Part shown: one piece after another, positions 52,975-62,343 of the stretch | Numbering within the stretch: the stretch's first letter is position 1 | How the letters are laid out: each line of letters begins with the position of its first letter | Source of the DNA: Prevotella sp. | Lineage (GTDB): Bacteria; Bacteroidota; Bacteroidia; Bacteroidales; Bacteroidaceae | Length of the DNA stretch: 64,000 nucleotides | Direction: 5' to 3' | Assembly: GCA_017548605.1 (NCBI GenBank) | Contig: JAFYZT010000020.1 | Location: forward strand, 62,001-126,000 | Notes under the pieces: model-generated | Database searches by the model: none | Told to the model about the DNA's origin: nothing | What the model saw: only the letters and a program-made list of their open reading frames with translations | Made by a program: the position numbers and the translations under genes

Positions 52975-53477
52975 AAGATCTGACAACTCCTCTCAGTGAA
53001 GAAGCCATCGCCCAATTAGAAGTGGGTGATGTGATAACAATCACTGGTTATATATATACAGGCCGTGATGCTGTGCTTCCAAAAATTGTGAAACATGTAG
53101 AGGAAGGAACACTAACCGAATTAAGAATCGAATTGAAGGGTAGTGTAATATTCCATACTGCTGTTAGTCCTGCTGGAGTTGGTCCCACTTCAAGCAACAA
53201 GTTGGAAATAGAAAGCAGTTTTGAGCCGCTATCAAAAGCCGGCGTGAAGATCCACCTTGGCAAAGGTGCCATCAATCCAGAGACAGTAAGGATGCTTGCG
53301 GAGAACAATGCTGTTTTTGCAATTATGCCCCCTGTCACCGCACTGCTGGAAAGCCAAACTACTGAACGGGAGGTCGTATGTTATCCCGAATTGGGAATGG
53401 AAGCATTCCATCGCATCAAGGTTGACCACTATCAGGCCATTATTGCAGCCGCTAAAGGAAAGAGTATTTATGACTAA
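52971..53477 (+). CDS. Class I fumarase/tartrate dehydratase beta-type subunit
   Basis: A 168-aa protein matching the C-terminal domain of class I fumarases and TtdB: LEVGDVITITGYIYTGRDAVLPK, VGPTSSNKLE, LGKGAINPETV and YPELGMEAFHRIKV. Compared with the canonical GPTTSxRM substrate motif it reads GPTSSNKL, and the usual RDaaH has no His (RDAVLP), so substrate preference probably differs from fumarate or tartrate. Overlaps both neighbours. Confidence 0.85.
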   Translation: MKDLTTPLSEEAIAQLEVGDVITITGYIYTGRDAVLPKIVKHVEEGTLTELRIELKGSVIFHTAVSPAGVGPTSSNKLEIESSFEPLSKAGVKIHLGKGAINPETVRMLAENNAVFAIMPPVTALLESQTTEREVVCYPELGMEAFHRIKVDHYQAIIAAAKGKSIYD

Positions 53478-54318
53478 TAATATTATCGATAAGGTTGCGG
53501 ATTGTTTGGTTCAGGCCGGCTCCACTTTCCGAGAGGACCAAAAAAGAGCATATCTTCGTGCCATCGACAAAGAACCTGGAACAAGCAGTTGTTGGGTGAT
53601 GCAACAAATGCTCGACAATGCTTTGATGGCAGAGAAAAATCATGGACCATTGTGTGATGACACTGGCATTCCCCATCTATTCTTGGAGATTGGCCCCGAA
53701 AGACAATTATCTGGTGAACTGATAAGCCAAATACATAAAGGCGTAGAGAAGGGTTTGCGAAAACTACCTGGACGCCCTATGGCTATTACGGGAAATGACT
53801 GTCAGCGTATCGACCAATCAGGTGGCCTAAACCCAGACCCAGGTGCTTTGCTACCATCGCCCTTAATTGTTAAATCTGTCAATGAAGATGTTCTTCGTCT
53901 GACAATCTTAATGTTGGGAGGCGGACCTGCTATTCGTGGCATCACCCAACGCATATTCCATAAGCACAGCGTTGACACTGTGATTGAGGAAATCGTCAAC
54001 CGTGCAATTCCTGCTATCAGCCAGTTGGGTTGTTCTCCATGTACATTGGCCATCGGTATCGGACGAAGCCAGTTCGAGGCAACAAGTTTGATGATGGAAG
54101 CCATGGCAAAAGGGAACTATGATGAGCAATCCGACTTTGAACAGGCTATCACAAAAAGAGTGAATGAGACTAATATCGGTGCATTAGGTCTCGGAGGGAA
54201 AAGCAGCGTGTTGGCTACGTTCGCCAAAATTGGCCCTCAAAGAGCTAGTGGCGTTAGAATTGTCGCGTTAAGGCCATGTTGCTGTTTTGAACCAAGAAGG
54301 GCTGTAGTCGATTTATAA
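53470..54318 (+). CDS. Class I fumarase/tartrate dehydratase alpha-type subunit
   Basis: A 282-aa iron-sulfur hydratase subunit. The frame is open upstream to 53296, but the start at 53470 gives the normal TtdA-like N-terminus and an 8-bp overlap with the beta gene. Cysteines likely to hold the [4Fe-4S] cluster: C62 in GPLCDDTG, C188 or C191 in LGCSPC, and one of C270-C272 in RPCCCFEPRRA. Other conserved blocks: GGGPAIRGITQRIF and GALGLGGKSSVLA. With the beta subunit it would add or remove water from a dicarboxylate such as fumarate, mesaconate or a relative. Confidence 0.87.
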   Translation: MTNNIIDKVADCLVQAGSTFREDQKRAYLRAIDKEPGTSSCWVMQQMLDNALMAEKNHGPLCDDTGIPHLFLEIGPERQLSGELISQIHKGVEKGLRKLPGRPMAITGNDCQRIDQSGGLNPDPGALLPSPLIVKSVNEDVLRLTILMLGGGPAIRGITQRIFHKHSVDTVIEEIVNRAIPAISQLGCSPCTLAIGIGRSQFEATSLMMEAMAKGNYDEQSDFEQAITKRVNETNIGALGLGGKSSVLATFAKIGPQRASGVRIVALRPCCCFEPRRAVVDL

Positions 54319-54346
54319 TAATTTTTGCCTATTTACTATATTTTTG

Positions 54347-55420
54347 ATGACAGAAAAATATACATCTAAGCCTCGGCAGTCCAACCTCGAACTTTATCGG
54401 ATAATAGTTATGTTACTTATTGTTGCCCACCATTATGTGGTCAACAGTGGGGTTATAAAATTGATGGAAGTCGATGGATTCTCTTCTCGCAGCCTTTTTT
54501 ATTATGTATTTGGCATGTGGGGCAAAATAGGCATTAATTGTTTTGTCCTCATTACTGGATATTTCATGTGTCGTTCAAAAATCACTGTCAGAAAATTCCT
54601 CAAACTGTTTTTAGAGATAGAGTTTTATTATATAATTATCTATTTTATATTCGTATTAACAGGTTATTTGGATTTTTCTATTTCAGGATTAACACAAACT
54701 TTTTTATGGTTTGTTCTTAGGCCTGTTCACGACAGTTTTATCCATTGTTTCCTTATCTTCTGGCTATTTATACCATTCCTTAACATTCTAGTCAACCATC
54801 TCAATCAACGTCAACATGGATTATTGGTGCTGCTTTCCATTGTTATATACACAGTCATTGGCAGTTTGCCCAAAGTAGGTATTACGTTTAATTATGTGGA
54901 ATGGTTTTGTGTTCTTTATTTTATCGCTTCGTACCTTCGAAAATATAAAATACGTTGTCTGGATGGTAGAAAAGGCTTTTGGTTGATGATTGTAAGCATT
55001 ATCCTTGCTGTTGGTAGTGTTGTGGCCTTGCGTTGGCTGAGTTCTTTTAAAAATACGAATTATGACGCTTATTTCTTTGTCATCGACTGTAATAAGATAT
55101 TTGCTCTTCTTGTTGCCGTTACATCGTTCTCCTGGTTCAAAGAACTAAAAATTCCACATGTTCCATTAATAAACATTATAGGTGCCACCACATTTGGCGT
55201 CTTTCTTATTCATACACGCACAAGTACAATGCGCCAATGGCTTTGGAAAGATACTATTGACGTGGCTGGACATTATACTATCACCCACTATATCCTATAT
55301 TCGCTTTTTGCTGTGATTTCTGTCTTTTTAGTATGTTCATTTATAGATTATCTCCGTATCCGTTTACTGGAAAAGCCTTTTTTCCATTTTCTTGACAAAC
55401 ACTTCTTTACGAATAAATAA
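54347..55420 (+). CDS. Acyltransferase-3 family membrane protein
   Basis: A 357-aa membrane protein with about ten helices. The N-terminus SNLELYRIIVMLLIVAHHYVV includes the R-x10-H pattern of the acyltransferase-3 (OafA/NodX-like) fold. C-terminal IDYLRIRLLEKPFF is typical. It transfers an acyl group to a surface sugar from inside the membrane. ATG at 54347 is preferred to a TTG one codon upstream. Confidence 0.87.
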   Translation: MTEKYTSKPRQSNLELYRIIVMLLIVAHHYVVNSGVIKLMEVDGFSSRSLFYYVFGMWGKIGINCFVLITGYFMCRSKITVRKFLKLFLEIEFYYIIIYFIFVLTGYLDFSISGLTQTFLWFVLRPVHDSFIHCFLIFWLFIPFLNILVNHLNQRQHGLLVLLSIVIYTVIGSLPKVGITFNYVEWFCVLYFIASYLRKYKIRCLDGRKGFWLMIVSIILAVGSVVALRWLSSFKNTNYDAYFFVIDCNKIFALLVAVTSFSWFKELKIPHVPLINIIGATTFGVFLIHTRTSTMRQWLWKDTIDVAGHYTITHYILYSLFAVISVFLVCSFIDYLRIRLLEKPFFHFLDKHFFTNK

Positions 55421-55432
55421 GGTCCATCCTTT

Positions 55433-56536
55433 ATGTCCCTACCATACTTAACAGATTATAAAGTTTGCATTCCATGCATGACCTACAACCATGCACCATA
55501 TATAGAGGATGCCATGAATGGATTTGTCATACAGAGAACAAATTTCCCATTCGTTGCTTTAATCATCGATGATGCCTCTACGGATGGAGCAGATAGAATA
55601 ATTACCACTTTTCTTCAAGACAATTTCGACAAGAACTCTTTTAGAGAAGAAGATACAGATGATGCCCTCATCACTTTTGCTATACACAAAAACAATCCGA
55701 ATTGCCATTTTTTAGTCGTATTGCTCAAATACAATTTTTATAATATCAAAAAAGGAAAGACACCTATGGTGAAAGATTGGTACGAGAGGCCACTATACCG
55801 AGCGATGTGCGAGGGCGACGACTATTGGACAGACCCCAAAAAACTACAGCAGCAAGTTGATATTTTAGACACATGTCCTGAATATTCAATGGTTTGTTGT
55901 AGAGCGAGGATGTATTCTGAAAAGCATAAAACTTTTAGGAAAAAAGACAATTATTGCAGACATGGAGATGGTGATTTAACTCCTGAAGAGATAATACGAA
56001 GAGGAGGTTATTACATTCCCACATGCAGCGTAATATATAGAACTGATGTAAGAAGGAATAATTTTCCTATATATGGTCGGAAAAGTCCAGTCGGTGATTA
56101 CCCGACACAAATCTGGCTTGCCATGAAAGGAAAGGTTTATTATTTCGACACCCCCATGGCGGTGTATCGTGTGGACAACCCTTCGGCTTGGTCTGGCAAG
56201 AAAGATGCGTTAAAAAGTTATTCTGAGAAAGAATTGGATGCTTTCAGAAGACAAGTGGACATGCTGAAAGGATTCGCCAAGGATTTTCCCCAATACGCCA
56301 AACCTTGTTTTAGAAGGGCCGAGTTCTTCATCAACTCCAAATTCCGTTCATGCCATGCCAAAGATCCAGAAAATCAAAAGATTCTTACCTATTTCAAAGA
56401 GGATATTAAGCAGTTTGGTATTCTTGGCAGAATAGACAAGCGGATGCGCTTATGTGGCAACAAGACATTGCAAACCCTTTATTATGGTACGGCGTTCAAA
56501 TGGCTATTTCGTAATTATCTAGATCTGTTTTGGTAA
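55433..56536 (+). CDS. Family 2 glycosyltransferase
   Basis: A 367-aa GT-A enzyme: CIPCMTYNHAPYIEDAMNGF, the nucleotide-binding ALIIDDASTDGADRI, and CEGDDYWTDPKKLQ with the DxD-like GDD near residue 125. The middle and C-terminal helices match polysaccharide GT2 enzymes with the CEGDDYW signature. Adds one sugar of the repeat unit. No transmembrane helix. Confidence 0.88.
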   Translation: MSLPYLTDYKVCIPCMTYNHAPYIEDAMNGFVIQRTNFPFVALIIDDASTDGADRIITTFLQDNFDKNSFREEDTDDALITFAIHKNNPNCHFLVVLLKYNFYNIKKGKTPMVKDWYERPLYRAMCEGDDYWTDPKKLQQQVDILDTCPEYSMVCCRARMYSEKHKTFRKKDNYCRHGDGDLTPEEIIRRGGYYIPTCSVIYRTDVRRNNFPIYGRKSPVGDYPTQIWLAMKGKVYYFDTPMAVYRVDNPSAWSGKKDALKSYSEKELDAFRRQVDMLKGFAKDFPQYAKPCFRRAEFFINSKFRSCHAKDPENQKILTYFKEDIKQFGILGRIDKRMRLCGNKTLQTLYYGTAFKWLFRNYLDLFW

Positions 56537-56558
56537 GATTATTCCTCATATTTAGAGC

Positions 56559-57533
56559 ATGAAACATCATTCGATAATCTTTTCTTTCTTGTGCCTATTA
56601 GTACTGTTTTCTTGTTCCAATAAGGAAATGGATAACACGACAATAGACTATGTTATCGAGCAAGACACTATTATTGTTGATAAAAATGACAAAAAAGACA
56701 CCATTATCATTGCCAATGACTTCATCGTGTTGAAAGAGGACAGTTCATTGGATTTCCATATCGAAAAAGTGGAGTACTGGATGAAACAGCCAAGAGGAAT
56801 TCGTGGAAAACAAGGAGGCGACGCATATAACGGCCTTTTTTGTCAGTTCGAAGGTGGGCATTCTATTCTTGACATATTAGATATCAACAACAAACAGCAT
56901 ATTACTACTTTGGAACTTGAGTATAACAGCGATTATCATTGCAATAATGCTGATTTCAGCAATACATTCTATGATTTACAGGATGAATTTCCCCTTCTCT
57001 ATTCGAGTCAACAAGATAGATATGCAAGATGTATCATTGTTGACCGCATTGTCAAACGAGACGGTAACTACGACTTGGAAACTGTACAAAAAATATATTT
57101 ACCTTATGACAAAGAAGAGCCTTTACAGCATTATCCTGATGCTGTTTTAGACAACGAGAACAGGTTCATATATGTTTATGCAGGAAGGTCTGTCGAATTT
57201 TGTTTATACAAATTCCGATTGCCAAAAATAGAAGAAGGTGAAGTCGTTCAACTACGAGAAGAAGACATACTCTCAAGATGGGCGATTTTTGACAATCCTG
57301 CTCGTTACAGACAGGGATCCAAGATGATTGGAGATTTCATCATCACGTTGGAGGGAAGGAGTGACATCAAAATGAGAATTATTGATTTGGAAAACCATCG
57401 ATATAAATTGATCGATCTTACATCAGACTTGGGTGCTAAATGGGAGCCCGAGGATATTTTTGTCATTGATGGTGAAATTTTCATGGCCAGTGGGGCAACG
57501 GGTATTTATAAGATTGAATTATCAGACGATTAA
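56559..57533 (+). CDS. Lipoprotein, probable beta-propeller of unknown function
   Basis: A 324-aa lipoprotein (LFSCSNKEMDN). The body is beta-rich with periodic aromatic and acidic residues (FIYVYAGRSVEFCLYKF, WAIFDNPARYRQGSKMIGDF, DIFVIDGEIFMASG), compatible with a TolB-like or six-bladed propeller common in Bacteroidetes lipoproteins. I do not recognise a specific family. Inside a polysaccharide locus it could be a surface-anchoring or sensing component; this is a guess. Confidence 0.6.
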   Translation: MKHHSIIFSFLCLLVLFSCSNKEMDNTTIDYVIEQDTIIVDKNDKKDTIIIANDFIVLKEDSSLDFHIEKVEYWMKQPRGIRGKQGGDAYNGLFCQFEGGHSILDILDINNKQHITTLELEYNSDYHCNNADFSNTFYDLQDEFPLLYSSQQDRYARCIIVDRIVKRDGNYDLETVQKIYLPYDKEEPLQHYPDAVLDNENRFIYVYAGRSVEFCLYKFRLPKIEEGEVVQLREEDILSRWAIFDNPARYRQGSKMIGDFIITLEGRSDIKMRIIDLENHRYKLIDLTSDLGAKWEPEDIFVIDGEIFMASGATGIYKIELSDD

Positions 57534-57565
57534 ATATAGAAGCACAAGGTCATTCGTTGACAAAA

Positions 57566-59104
57566 ATGAGTGATAGTTTGACAGGTAACAAACTGATTGC
57601 CAAGAACGCCACGATGCTGTACATCCGCATGTTCATCACCATGGCTATCAGTTTCTATACCTCTCGTATAGTGCTCCAAGCCTTGGGCGTTTCCGACTAC
57701 GGTATCTACAACGTGGTGGGCGGTACCATTGTCATCATCGATGTGTTGGTGGCGGCACTTGGTGGCGCAACTTCTCGCTTCCTCACCTTCGCTTTAGGCA
57801 AGAATGACCCCGAGAATCTAAAAAAAACGTTCTCTACTGCCGCTTGGGTACATATCGGACTCGCTGCGGCTTTCGTGGTGGTGGCCGAGACACTTGGATT
57901 GTGGTTCATCAATAACCATCTGGTTATTCCCGAAGGAAGGATGGCGGCGGCCAACTGGGTGTATCAGGCGGCTGTGGTGAACTTTGCCATGGGAATCACC
58001 CAGACTCCGTATAACGCTTCCATCACTTCGCATGAACACATGACGGTGTTTGCTTATATCGCCATCATCAATGCGCTGTGCAAGTTGGGGATAGCGGCTT
58101 TCGTGCTTATCTATTCTGGCGATCATCTTATTCTTTACAGCATCCTATTGATGGCATTGGCCATTCTGTTCCGTATCTATTACCGTTATTACTGTGTGAA
58201 ACATTTCGAGGAATGCCATATTACAAAACAGTTTGACAAACCTTTGTTTAAGGAAATGGTGGCATTCTCTAGTTGGAACATGTTAGGCAGCATTATGCTG
58301 ACTTTTAAGAACCAAGGGGTAAGTATCTTGATTAACCGCTTTTTTGGCACGCTGCTGAATGCCGCTGCGGGTGTGGCACTCCAGGTCCAAGGCATGCTTT
58401 ATGCTTTCACAGGTAATATCAAGGTGGCTTTTAATCCGCAAATCATCAAGTCGTATGCGATGTCCAATTTTGGTCGTGTCAATGAGTTGATTGGCTTGGG
58501 CACTAAATTTACAGCATTGGTGACAATACTGACCACAATTCCGTTTATCTTTAACATGGACTTTCTGATGGGAATCTGGTTGAAAGAAGTACCACAGGGT
58601 GCAGTGGTGATATGCCAGATACTCTTGTTCGCCAATTTCTTCAATAGTTTCAATACGTTCATTAATACTGCAATTGTTGCTTCGGGAAAGATTAAGAATC
58701 TGAACATTACATTAAGTTTCTTTTATGTGGCGGTGCTGATAGCCACTTATCTTATACTGAGATTCACTCATTCCTATACGTGGGCGTATTTAATCACGTT
58801 GGTGAGTTGCCCACTGTCAACCGTCGTCTATTTGGTGCTTTTGAAACGTATCATGAATGCATTCTCGGCAAGGGCTTTCTTAAAAAAGACATATCTGCCT
58901 CTTTTCGCTACGGCTTTCAGTAGTTTGGCTTTGGCTTGGCTTATTTCTAAAATAATCAGCAGCCCTCTGTTCTCGTTTTTACTCATCGCTACATTGTGCA
59001 CTGCTTTCGTGATCGCCGTGGCCTATTACTTCGTTTTTGACCAGAATGTGAGAGATCAGGTGAAAGAATTTGTGAAATCTAAAATAAGGAGAAAGAAACA
59101 ATAA
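57566..59104 (+). CDS. Oligosaccharide flippase (Wzx-like, MOP superfamily)
   Basis: A 512-aa membrane protein with about twelve to fourteen helices. N-terminal KNATMLYIRMFITMAISFYTSRIVL and GIYNVVGGTIVIIDVLVAALGGATSRF match the lipopolysaccharide-biosynthesis flippase group. It moves lipid-linked repeat units across the inner membrane. ATG at 57566 is used; a TTG 9 bp upstream is in frame. Confidence 0.9.
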   Translation: MSDSLTGNKLIAKNATMLYIRMFITMAISFYTSRIVLQALGVSDYGIYNVVGGTIVIIDVLVAALGGATSRFLTFALGKNDPENLKKTFSTAAWVHIGLAAAFVVVAETLGLWFINNHLVIPEGRMAAANWVYQAAVVNFAMGITQTPYNASITSHEHMTVFAYIAIINALCKLGIAAFVLIYSGDHLILYSILLMALAILFRIYYRYYCVKHFEECHITKQFDKPLFKEMVAFSSWNMLGSIMLTFKNQGVSILINRFFGTLLNAAAGVALQVQGMLYAFTGNIKVAFNPQIIKSYAMSNFGRVNELIGLGTKFTALVTILTTIPFIFNMDFLMGIWLKEVPQGAVVICQILLFANFFNSFNTFINTAIVASGKIKNLNITLSFFYVAVLIATYLILRFTHSYTWAYLITLVSCPLSTVVYLVLLKRIMNAFSARAFLKKTYLPLFATAFSSLALAWLISKIISSPLFSFLLIATLCTAFVIAVAYYFVFDQNVRDQVKEFVKSKIRRKKQ

Positions 59105-59121
59105 TACAATTGCATAAAATA

Positions 59122-60090
59122 ATGAAAGTATTAGTAACCGGCGGTGCCGGATTTATCGGCTCCAACCTATGTGAGCATCTTTTGGCCGAAGGTCATTTTG
59201 TCAGGGTTTTGGACAATTTCGCCACAGGGCACATTGAGAATCTTCTACCATTCTTTGATTCTTATAAAGAGCGTTTTGAATTACAGGTAGGCGACATCAG
59301 GAAACTTGATGACTGCAAGAAAGCAGTAGAAGGTATGGAGTACGTCCTTCATGAGGCGGCTCTGGGCTCCGTTCCCCGTTCCATCAAAGACCCTATCACG
59401 ACAAATGCCGTCAACATCAGCGGATTTCTGAACATGTTGGTGGCCGCAAGAGATGCAGGAATAAAACGATTTGTATTCGCTGCCAGCAGTTCTACCTATG
59501 GCGACAGTAAGACGCTTCCCAAGGTGGAGGATGTGATAGGAAGACCTCTTTCTCCATACGCCATCACCAAATACGTGGATGAGCTTTATGCTGATGTCTT
59601 TGCCCGCACATACGGCATTGAATTTATTGGATTAAGGTATTTCAATGTGTTCGGCCGCAGACAAGATCCTCATGGGGCATATGCTGCGGTGATTCCTCTT
59701 TTCTTCAAGCAACTGAAATCGCTCACGGCTCCAGTCATTAATGGCGATGGGGAATACAGCCGCGATTTCACCTACGTGGACAATGTTATCCAAATGAACA
59801 TGCTGGCACTTGAGACTAATAATCCAGATGCAGTGAACCAGATATACAATGTGGCTTTCGGAGAACGTACCACACTGAACCAACTCGTGGGATACATGAA
59901 GGAATTTATGGGTGAATACGACAGCCGCATCCTTGACGTGGAACCCGTTCACGGGCCAAACCGTCTGGGGGATATTCCTCACTCTCTGGCTTGCATCGAC
60001 AAGGCGAAGTCACTCTTGGGATATGCCCCGAAATATAGTTTGCGTGAAGGCTTGAAAGAAGCTACAAAATGGTATTGGGAAAATCTTTAA
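59122..60090 (+). CDS. UDP-N-acetylhexosamine 4-epimerase (WbpP/TviC-like)
   Basis: A 322-aa extended SDR epimerase. NAD motif VTGGAGFIGSNLCEHL; catalytic Ser in SSSTYGDS and YxxxK in YAITKYVDELY; RYFNVFGRRQDPHGAYAAVIP is the WbpP-group signature. It would interconvert UDP-GlcNAc/GalNAc or their uronic acids. The 12-bp gap to the dehydrogenase gene suggests a WbpP-WbpO pair. ATG at 59122 chosen over TTG at 59110. Confidence 0.9.
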   Translation: MKVLVTGGAGFIGSNLCEHLLAEGHFVRVLDNFATGHIENLLPFFDSYKERFELQVGDIRKLDDCKKAVEGMEYVLHEAALGSVPRSIKDPITTNAVNISGFLNMLVAARDAGIKRFVFAASSSTYGDSKTLPKVEDVIGRPLSPYAITKYVDELYADVFARTYGIEFIGLRYFNVFGRRQDPHGAYAAVIPLFFKQLKSLTAPVINGDGEYSRDFTYVDNVIQMNMLALETNNPDAVNQIYNVAFGERTTLNQLVGYMKEFMGEYDSRILDVEPVHGPNRLGDIPHSLACIDKAKSLLGYAPKYSLREGLKEATKWYWENL

Positions 60091-60102
60091 TCAATTTATA
60101 AT

Positions 60103-61386
60103 ATGGAAAATATAAAAATTTGTGTTATCGGCCTCGGTTACGTGGGGTTACCATTGGCTCGTTTGTTCTCGACGAAATATCCGACCGTGGGCTTTGACAT
60201 GAATCAAAGTCGTGTCGACGCTTTGATGGGTGGACATGATGCCACATTGGAGGTAGCCGATGAACTGTTACAGGAAGCCATTTCCAAACATGGATTCGTG
60301 TGTACTACCGAACTAGATAAAATACGCGATTGCAATTTCTATGTAGTGGCGGTTCCCACGCCTGTTGACGAAAACAACAATCCCGACCTCACACCTTTGT
60401 ATAAGGCAAGTGAAACGGTAGGCAAGGTGATAGGGAAAAATGACATTGTGGTATTTGAATCCACTGTCTATCCCGGTGTGACAGAAGACGAGTGCATTCC
60501 AGTGGTAGAAAAGGTATCGGGAATGAAGTTCAACACCGACTTCTTTGCTGGTTACTCTCCTGAGCGCATCAACCCAGGTGACAAGCAGCATACGGTGGAA
60601 CATATCAAGAAAGTGACCTCTGGCTCCACTCCGGAAATCGCCGACATCGTCAACAATGTCTATGCCAGCGTCATCACCGCAGGCACGCACAAAGCTCCTT
60701 CGATAAAAGTGGCCGAAGCCGCCAAGGTAATCGAGAATTCACAACGTGACATCAACATCGCTTTCGTCAATGAGCTGTCGAAAATATTCAACAAGATGGG
60801 TATTGACACACAGGATGTGCTGGAGGCGGCTTCCACAAAATGGAACTTCCTGCCTTTCAAGCCCGGTCTAGTGGGCGGCCATTGCATAGGTGTTGACCCG
60901 TATTATCTGGCACAGTGTGCCCAGCGACATGGGTATAACCCGGAGATTATTCTCGCAGGACGACGGATGAACGATGGCATGGGCGAATATGTAGCCAACG
61001 AGACCATCAAGCTGATGCTCAAAAAGGGCATTCAGGTGCTTAACTCCAATATTTTGATGCTGGGATTCACTTTCAAGGAAAATTGTCCCGATGTGCGCAA
61101 TACCAAGGTCGTGAACATCTACCAAGCCCTCAAGGAGTATCATGTGAATGCGCAGGTGTTTGATCCCTGGGCCATGCCGGCTATCGTGAAAAAAGAATAC
61201 GGCATCAACCTGTTCGAAGGTGACATGTCGCAACTGAAAGGAAAATTCGATGCCGTTATCCTTTGTGTAGCGCACAACGAATTCAAGGATGTTGACGTTC
61301 GTGAATTTTTGAAGGACAGCAAATGTGGCGTGGTATTCGATGTGAAGGGCATTCTGGAAAAAACACAAATCGATGGCAGACTGTAA
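60103..61386 (+). CDS. UDP-N-acetylhexosamine 6-dehydrogenase (WbpO/TviB-like)
   Basis: A 427-aa nucleotide-sugar dehydrogenase: N-terminal GLGYVGLPLARLFS, central KVAEAAKVIENSQRDINIAFVNELS, catalytic Cys in GGHCIGVDPYYLA, and C-terminal GFTFKENCPDVRNTKV. The spacing fits UDP-GlcNAc/GalNAc dehydrogenases of the WbpO/TviB group. With the epimerase it gives UDP-GalNAcA, so the polymer probably contains an aminohexuronic acid. Confidence 0.91.
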   Translation: MENIKICVIGLGYVGLPLARLFSTKYPTVGFDMNQSRVDALMGGHDATLEVADELLQEAISKHGFVCTTELDKIRDCNFYVVAVPTPVDENNNPDLTPLYKASETVGKVIGKNDIVVFESTVYPGVTEDECIPVVEKVSGMKFNTDFFAGYSPERINPGDKQHTVEHIKKVTSGSTPEIADIVNNVYASVITAGTHKAPSIKVAEAAKVIENSQRDINIAFVNELSKIFNKMGIDTQDVLEAASTKWNFLPFKPGLVGGHCIGVDPYYLAQCAQRHGYNPEIILAGRRMNDGMGEYVANETIKLMLKKGIQVLNSNILMLGFTFKENCPDVRNTKVVNIYQALKEYHVNAQVFDPWAMPAIVKKEYGINLFEGDMSQLKGKFDAVILCVAHNEFKDVDVREFLKDSKCGVVFDVKGILEKTQIDGRL

Positions 61387-61398
61387 GTCGCAATTGAC

Positions 61399-62343
61399 AT
61401 GGTTGATTTAAAAATTGACATTCCAAAACAGTTTTTCGAGGAAGAAGAACGATGGGGTCACAAGATTGACCGCCAGATGAAAGAGGTGTGGGCCATTGAA
61501 TTGGACTTGTATGCAGAATTAAAAAGGGTATGCGACAAACATGGACTGCGACTTGCGGCCAACGCGGGAACGATTCTGGGAGCTGTCCGCCACAAAGGAT
61601 TCATCCCTTGGGATGACGATCTGGACTTCATGATGCCTCGTGAGGACTATGAGGTGCTCTGCAAAGTGGCGGCCGATGAATTCAAGCATCCATATTTCTT
61701 TGAAAACTTCCATGTTGACCCACATTTCGTATACGGTGACGCCAAGTTGCTCAACCTTGACACGACAGGTTACGAAAACCCATATCTCACCAAGCATGGC
61801 ATCTTTATCGACATCTTCCCATTGGATGCGTATATTGACGATGAACAGTTGTTTGAACAGCAATGGAGCGAAGCCGTGAAACTGTTCTCGCAATACCAGA
61901 GGGTGATGACATGCAACAGGATGGATTATTGCATGGAGAAGGGTGCTTCTTTGCCCAGGAAGATGGTGCGGTTACTCTATTATCTGAAATTCAAGTTAAC
62001 GGGAACAAAGGTGGGAGGCGCATACCAAAAGAAGCTCTTTGCCAAATTTGAGGAGGTTTGCCAACGATATAACGACAGGAATGACATCCCCTATATCGGT
62101 GAACTGAGTTTCCTTCAGAAGAACGACAGGTCGCTGAAAACGGATTATGACCATTTGGTGATGATGGACTTTGAGTTTACGAAAATGCCCATTCCTCCAC
62201 ACTATGATGAATATCTGAAGATGAAATACGGCAATTATATGGAACCCGTAAAAACAGGTTTTGCCATGCATACCTTCAAAGTGCTTGATACAGGAAGGCC
62301 ATTTGCAGAAGTGCTGAAAGAAAAAGGAATACAATATGATTGA
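61399..62343 (+). CDS. LicD-family phosphotransferase
   Basis: A 314-aa protein with the LicD hallmark AGTILGAVRHKGFIPWDDDL followed by DFMMPREDYEVL; the DDDLD acidic cluster binds Mg. LicD enzymes transfer phosphocholine or another phospho-ligand from a CDP-donor to a sugar hydroxyl. No licA/licB or choline transporter is in the window; the only LicC-like domain is in the fusion at 33355. Ends inside the next gene (8-bp overlap). Confidence 0.9.
   Translation: MVDLKIDIPKQFFEEEERWGHKIDRQMKEVWAIELDLYAELKRVCDKHGLRLAANAGTILGAVRHKGFIPWDDDLDFMMPREDYEVLCKVAADEFKHPYFFENFHVDPHFVYGDAKLLNLDTTGYENPYLTKHGIFIDIFPLDAYIDDEQLFEQQWSEAVKLFSQYQRVMTCNRMDYCMEKGASLPRKMVRLLYYLKFKLTGTKVGGAYQKKLFAKFEEVCQRYNDRNDIPYIGELSFLQKNDRSLKTDYDHLVMMDFEFTKMPIPPHYDEYLKMKYGNYMEPVKTGFAMHTFKVLDTGRPFAEVLKEKGIQYD

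Noticed and set aside
53296..53469. N-terminal extension of the hydratase alpha subunit
   Set aside because: It would overlap nearly 180 bp of the beta gene in another frame; the start at 53470 matches the family.
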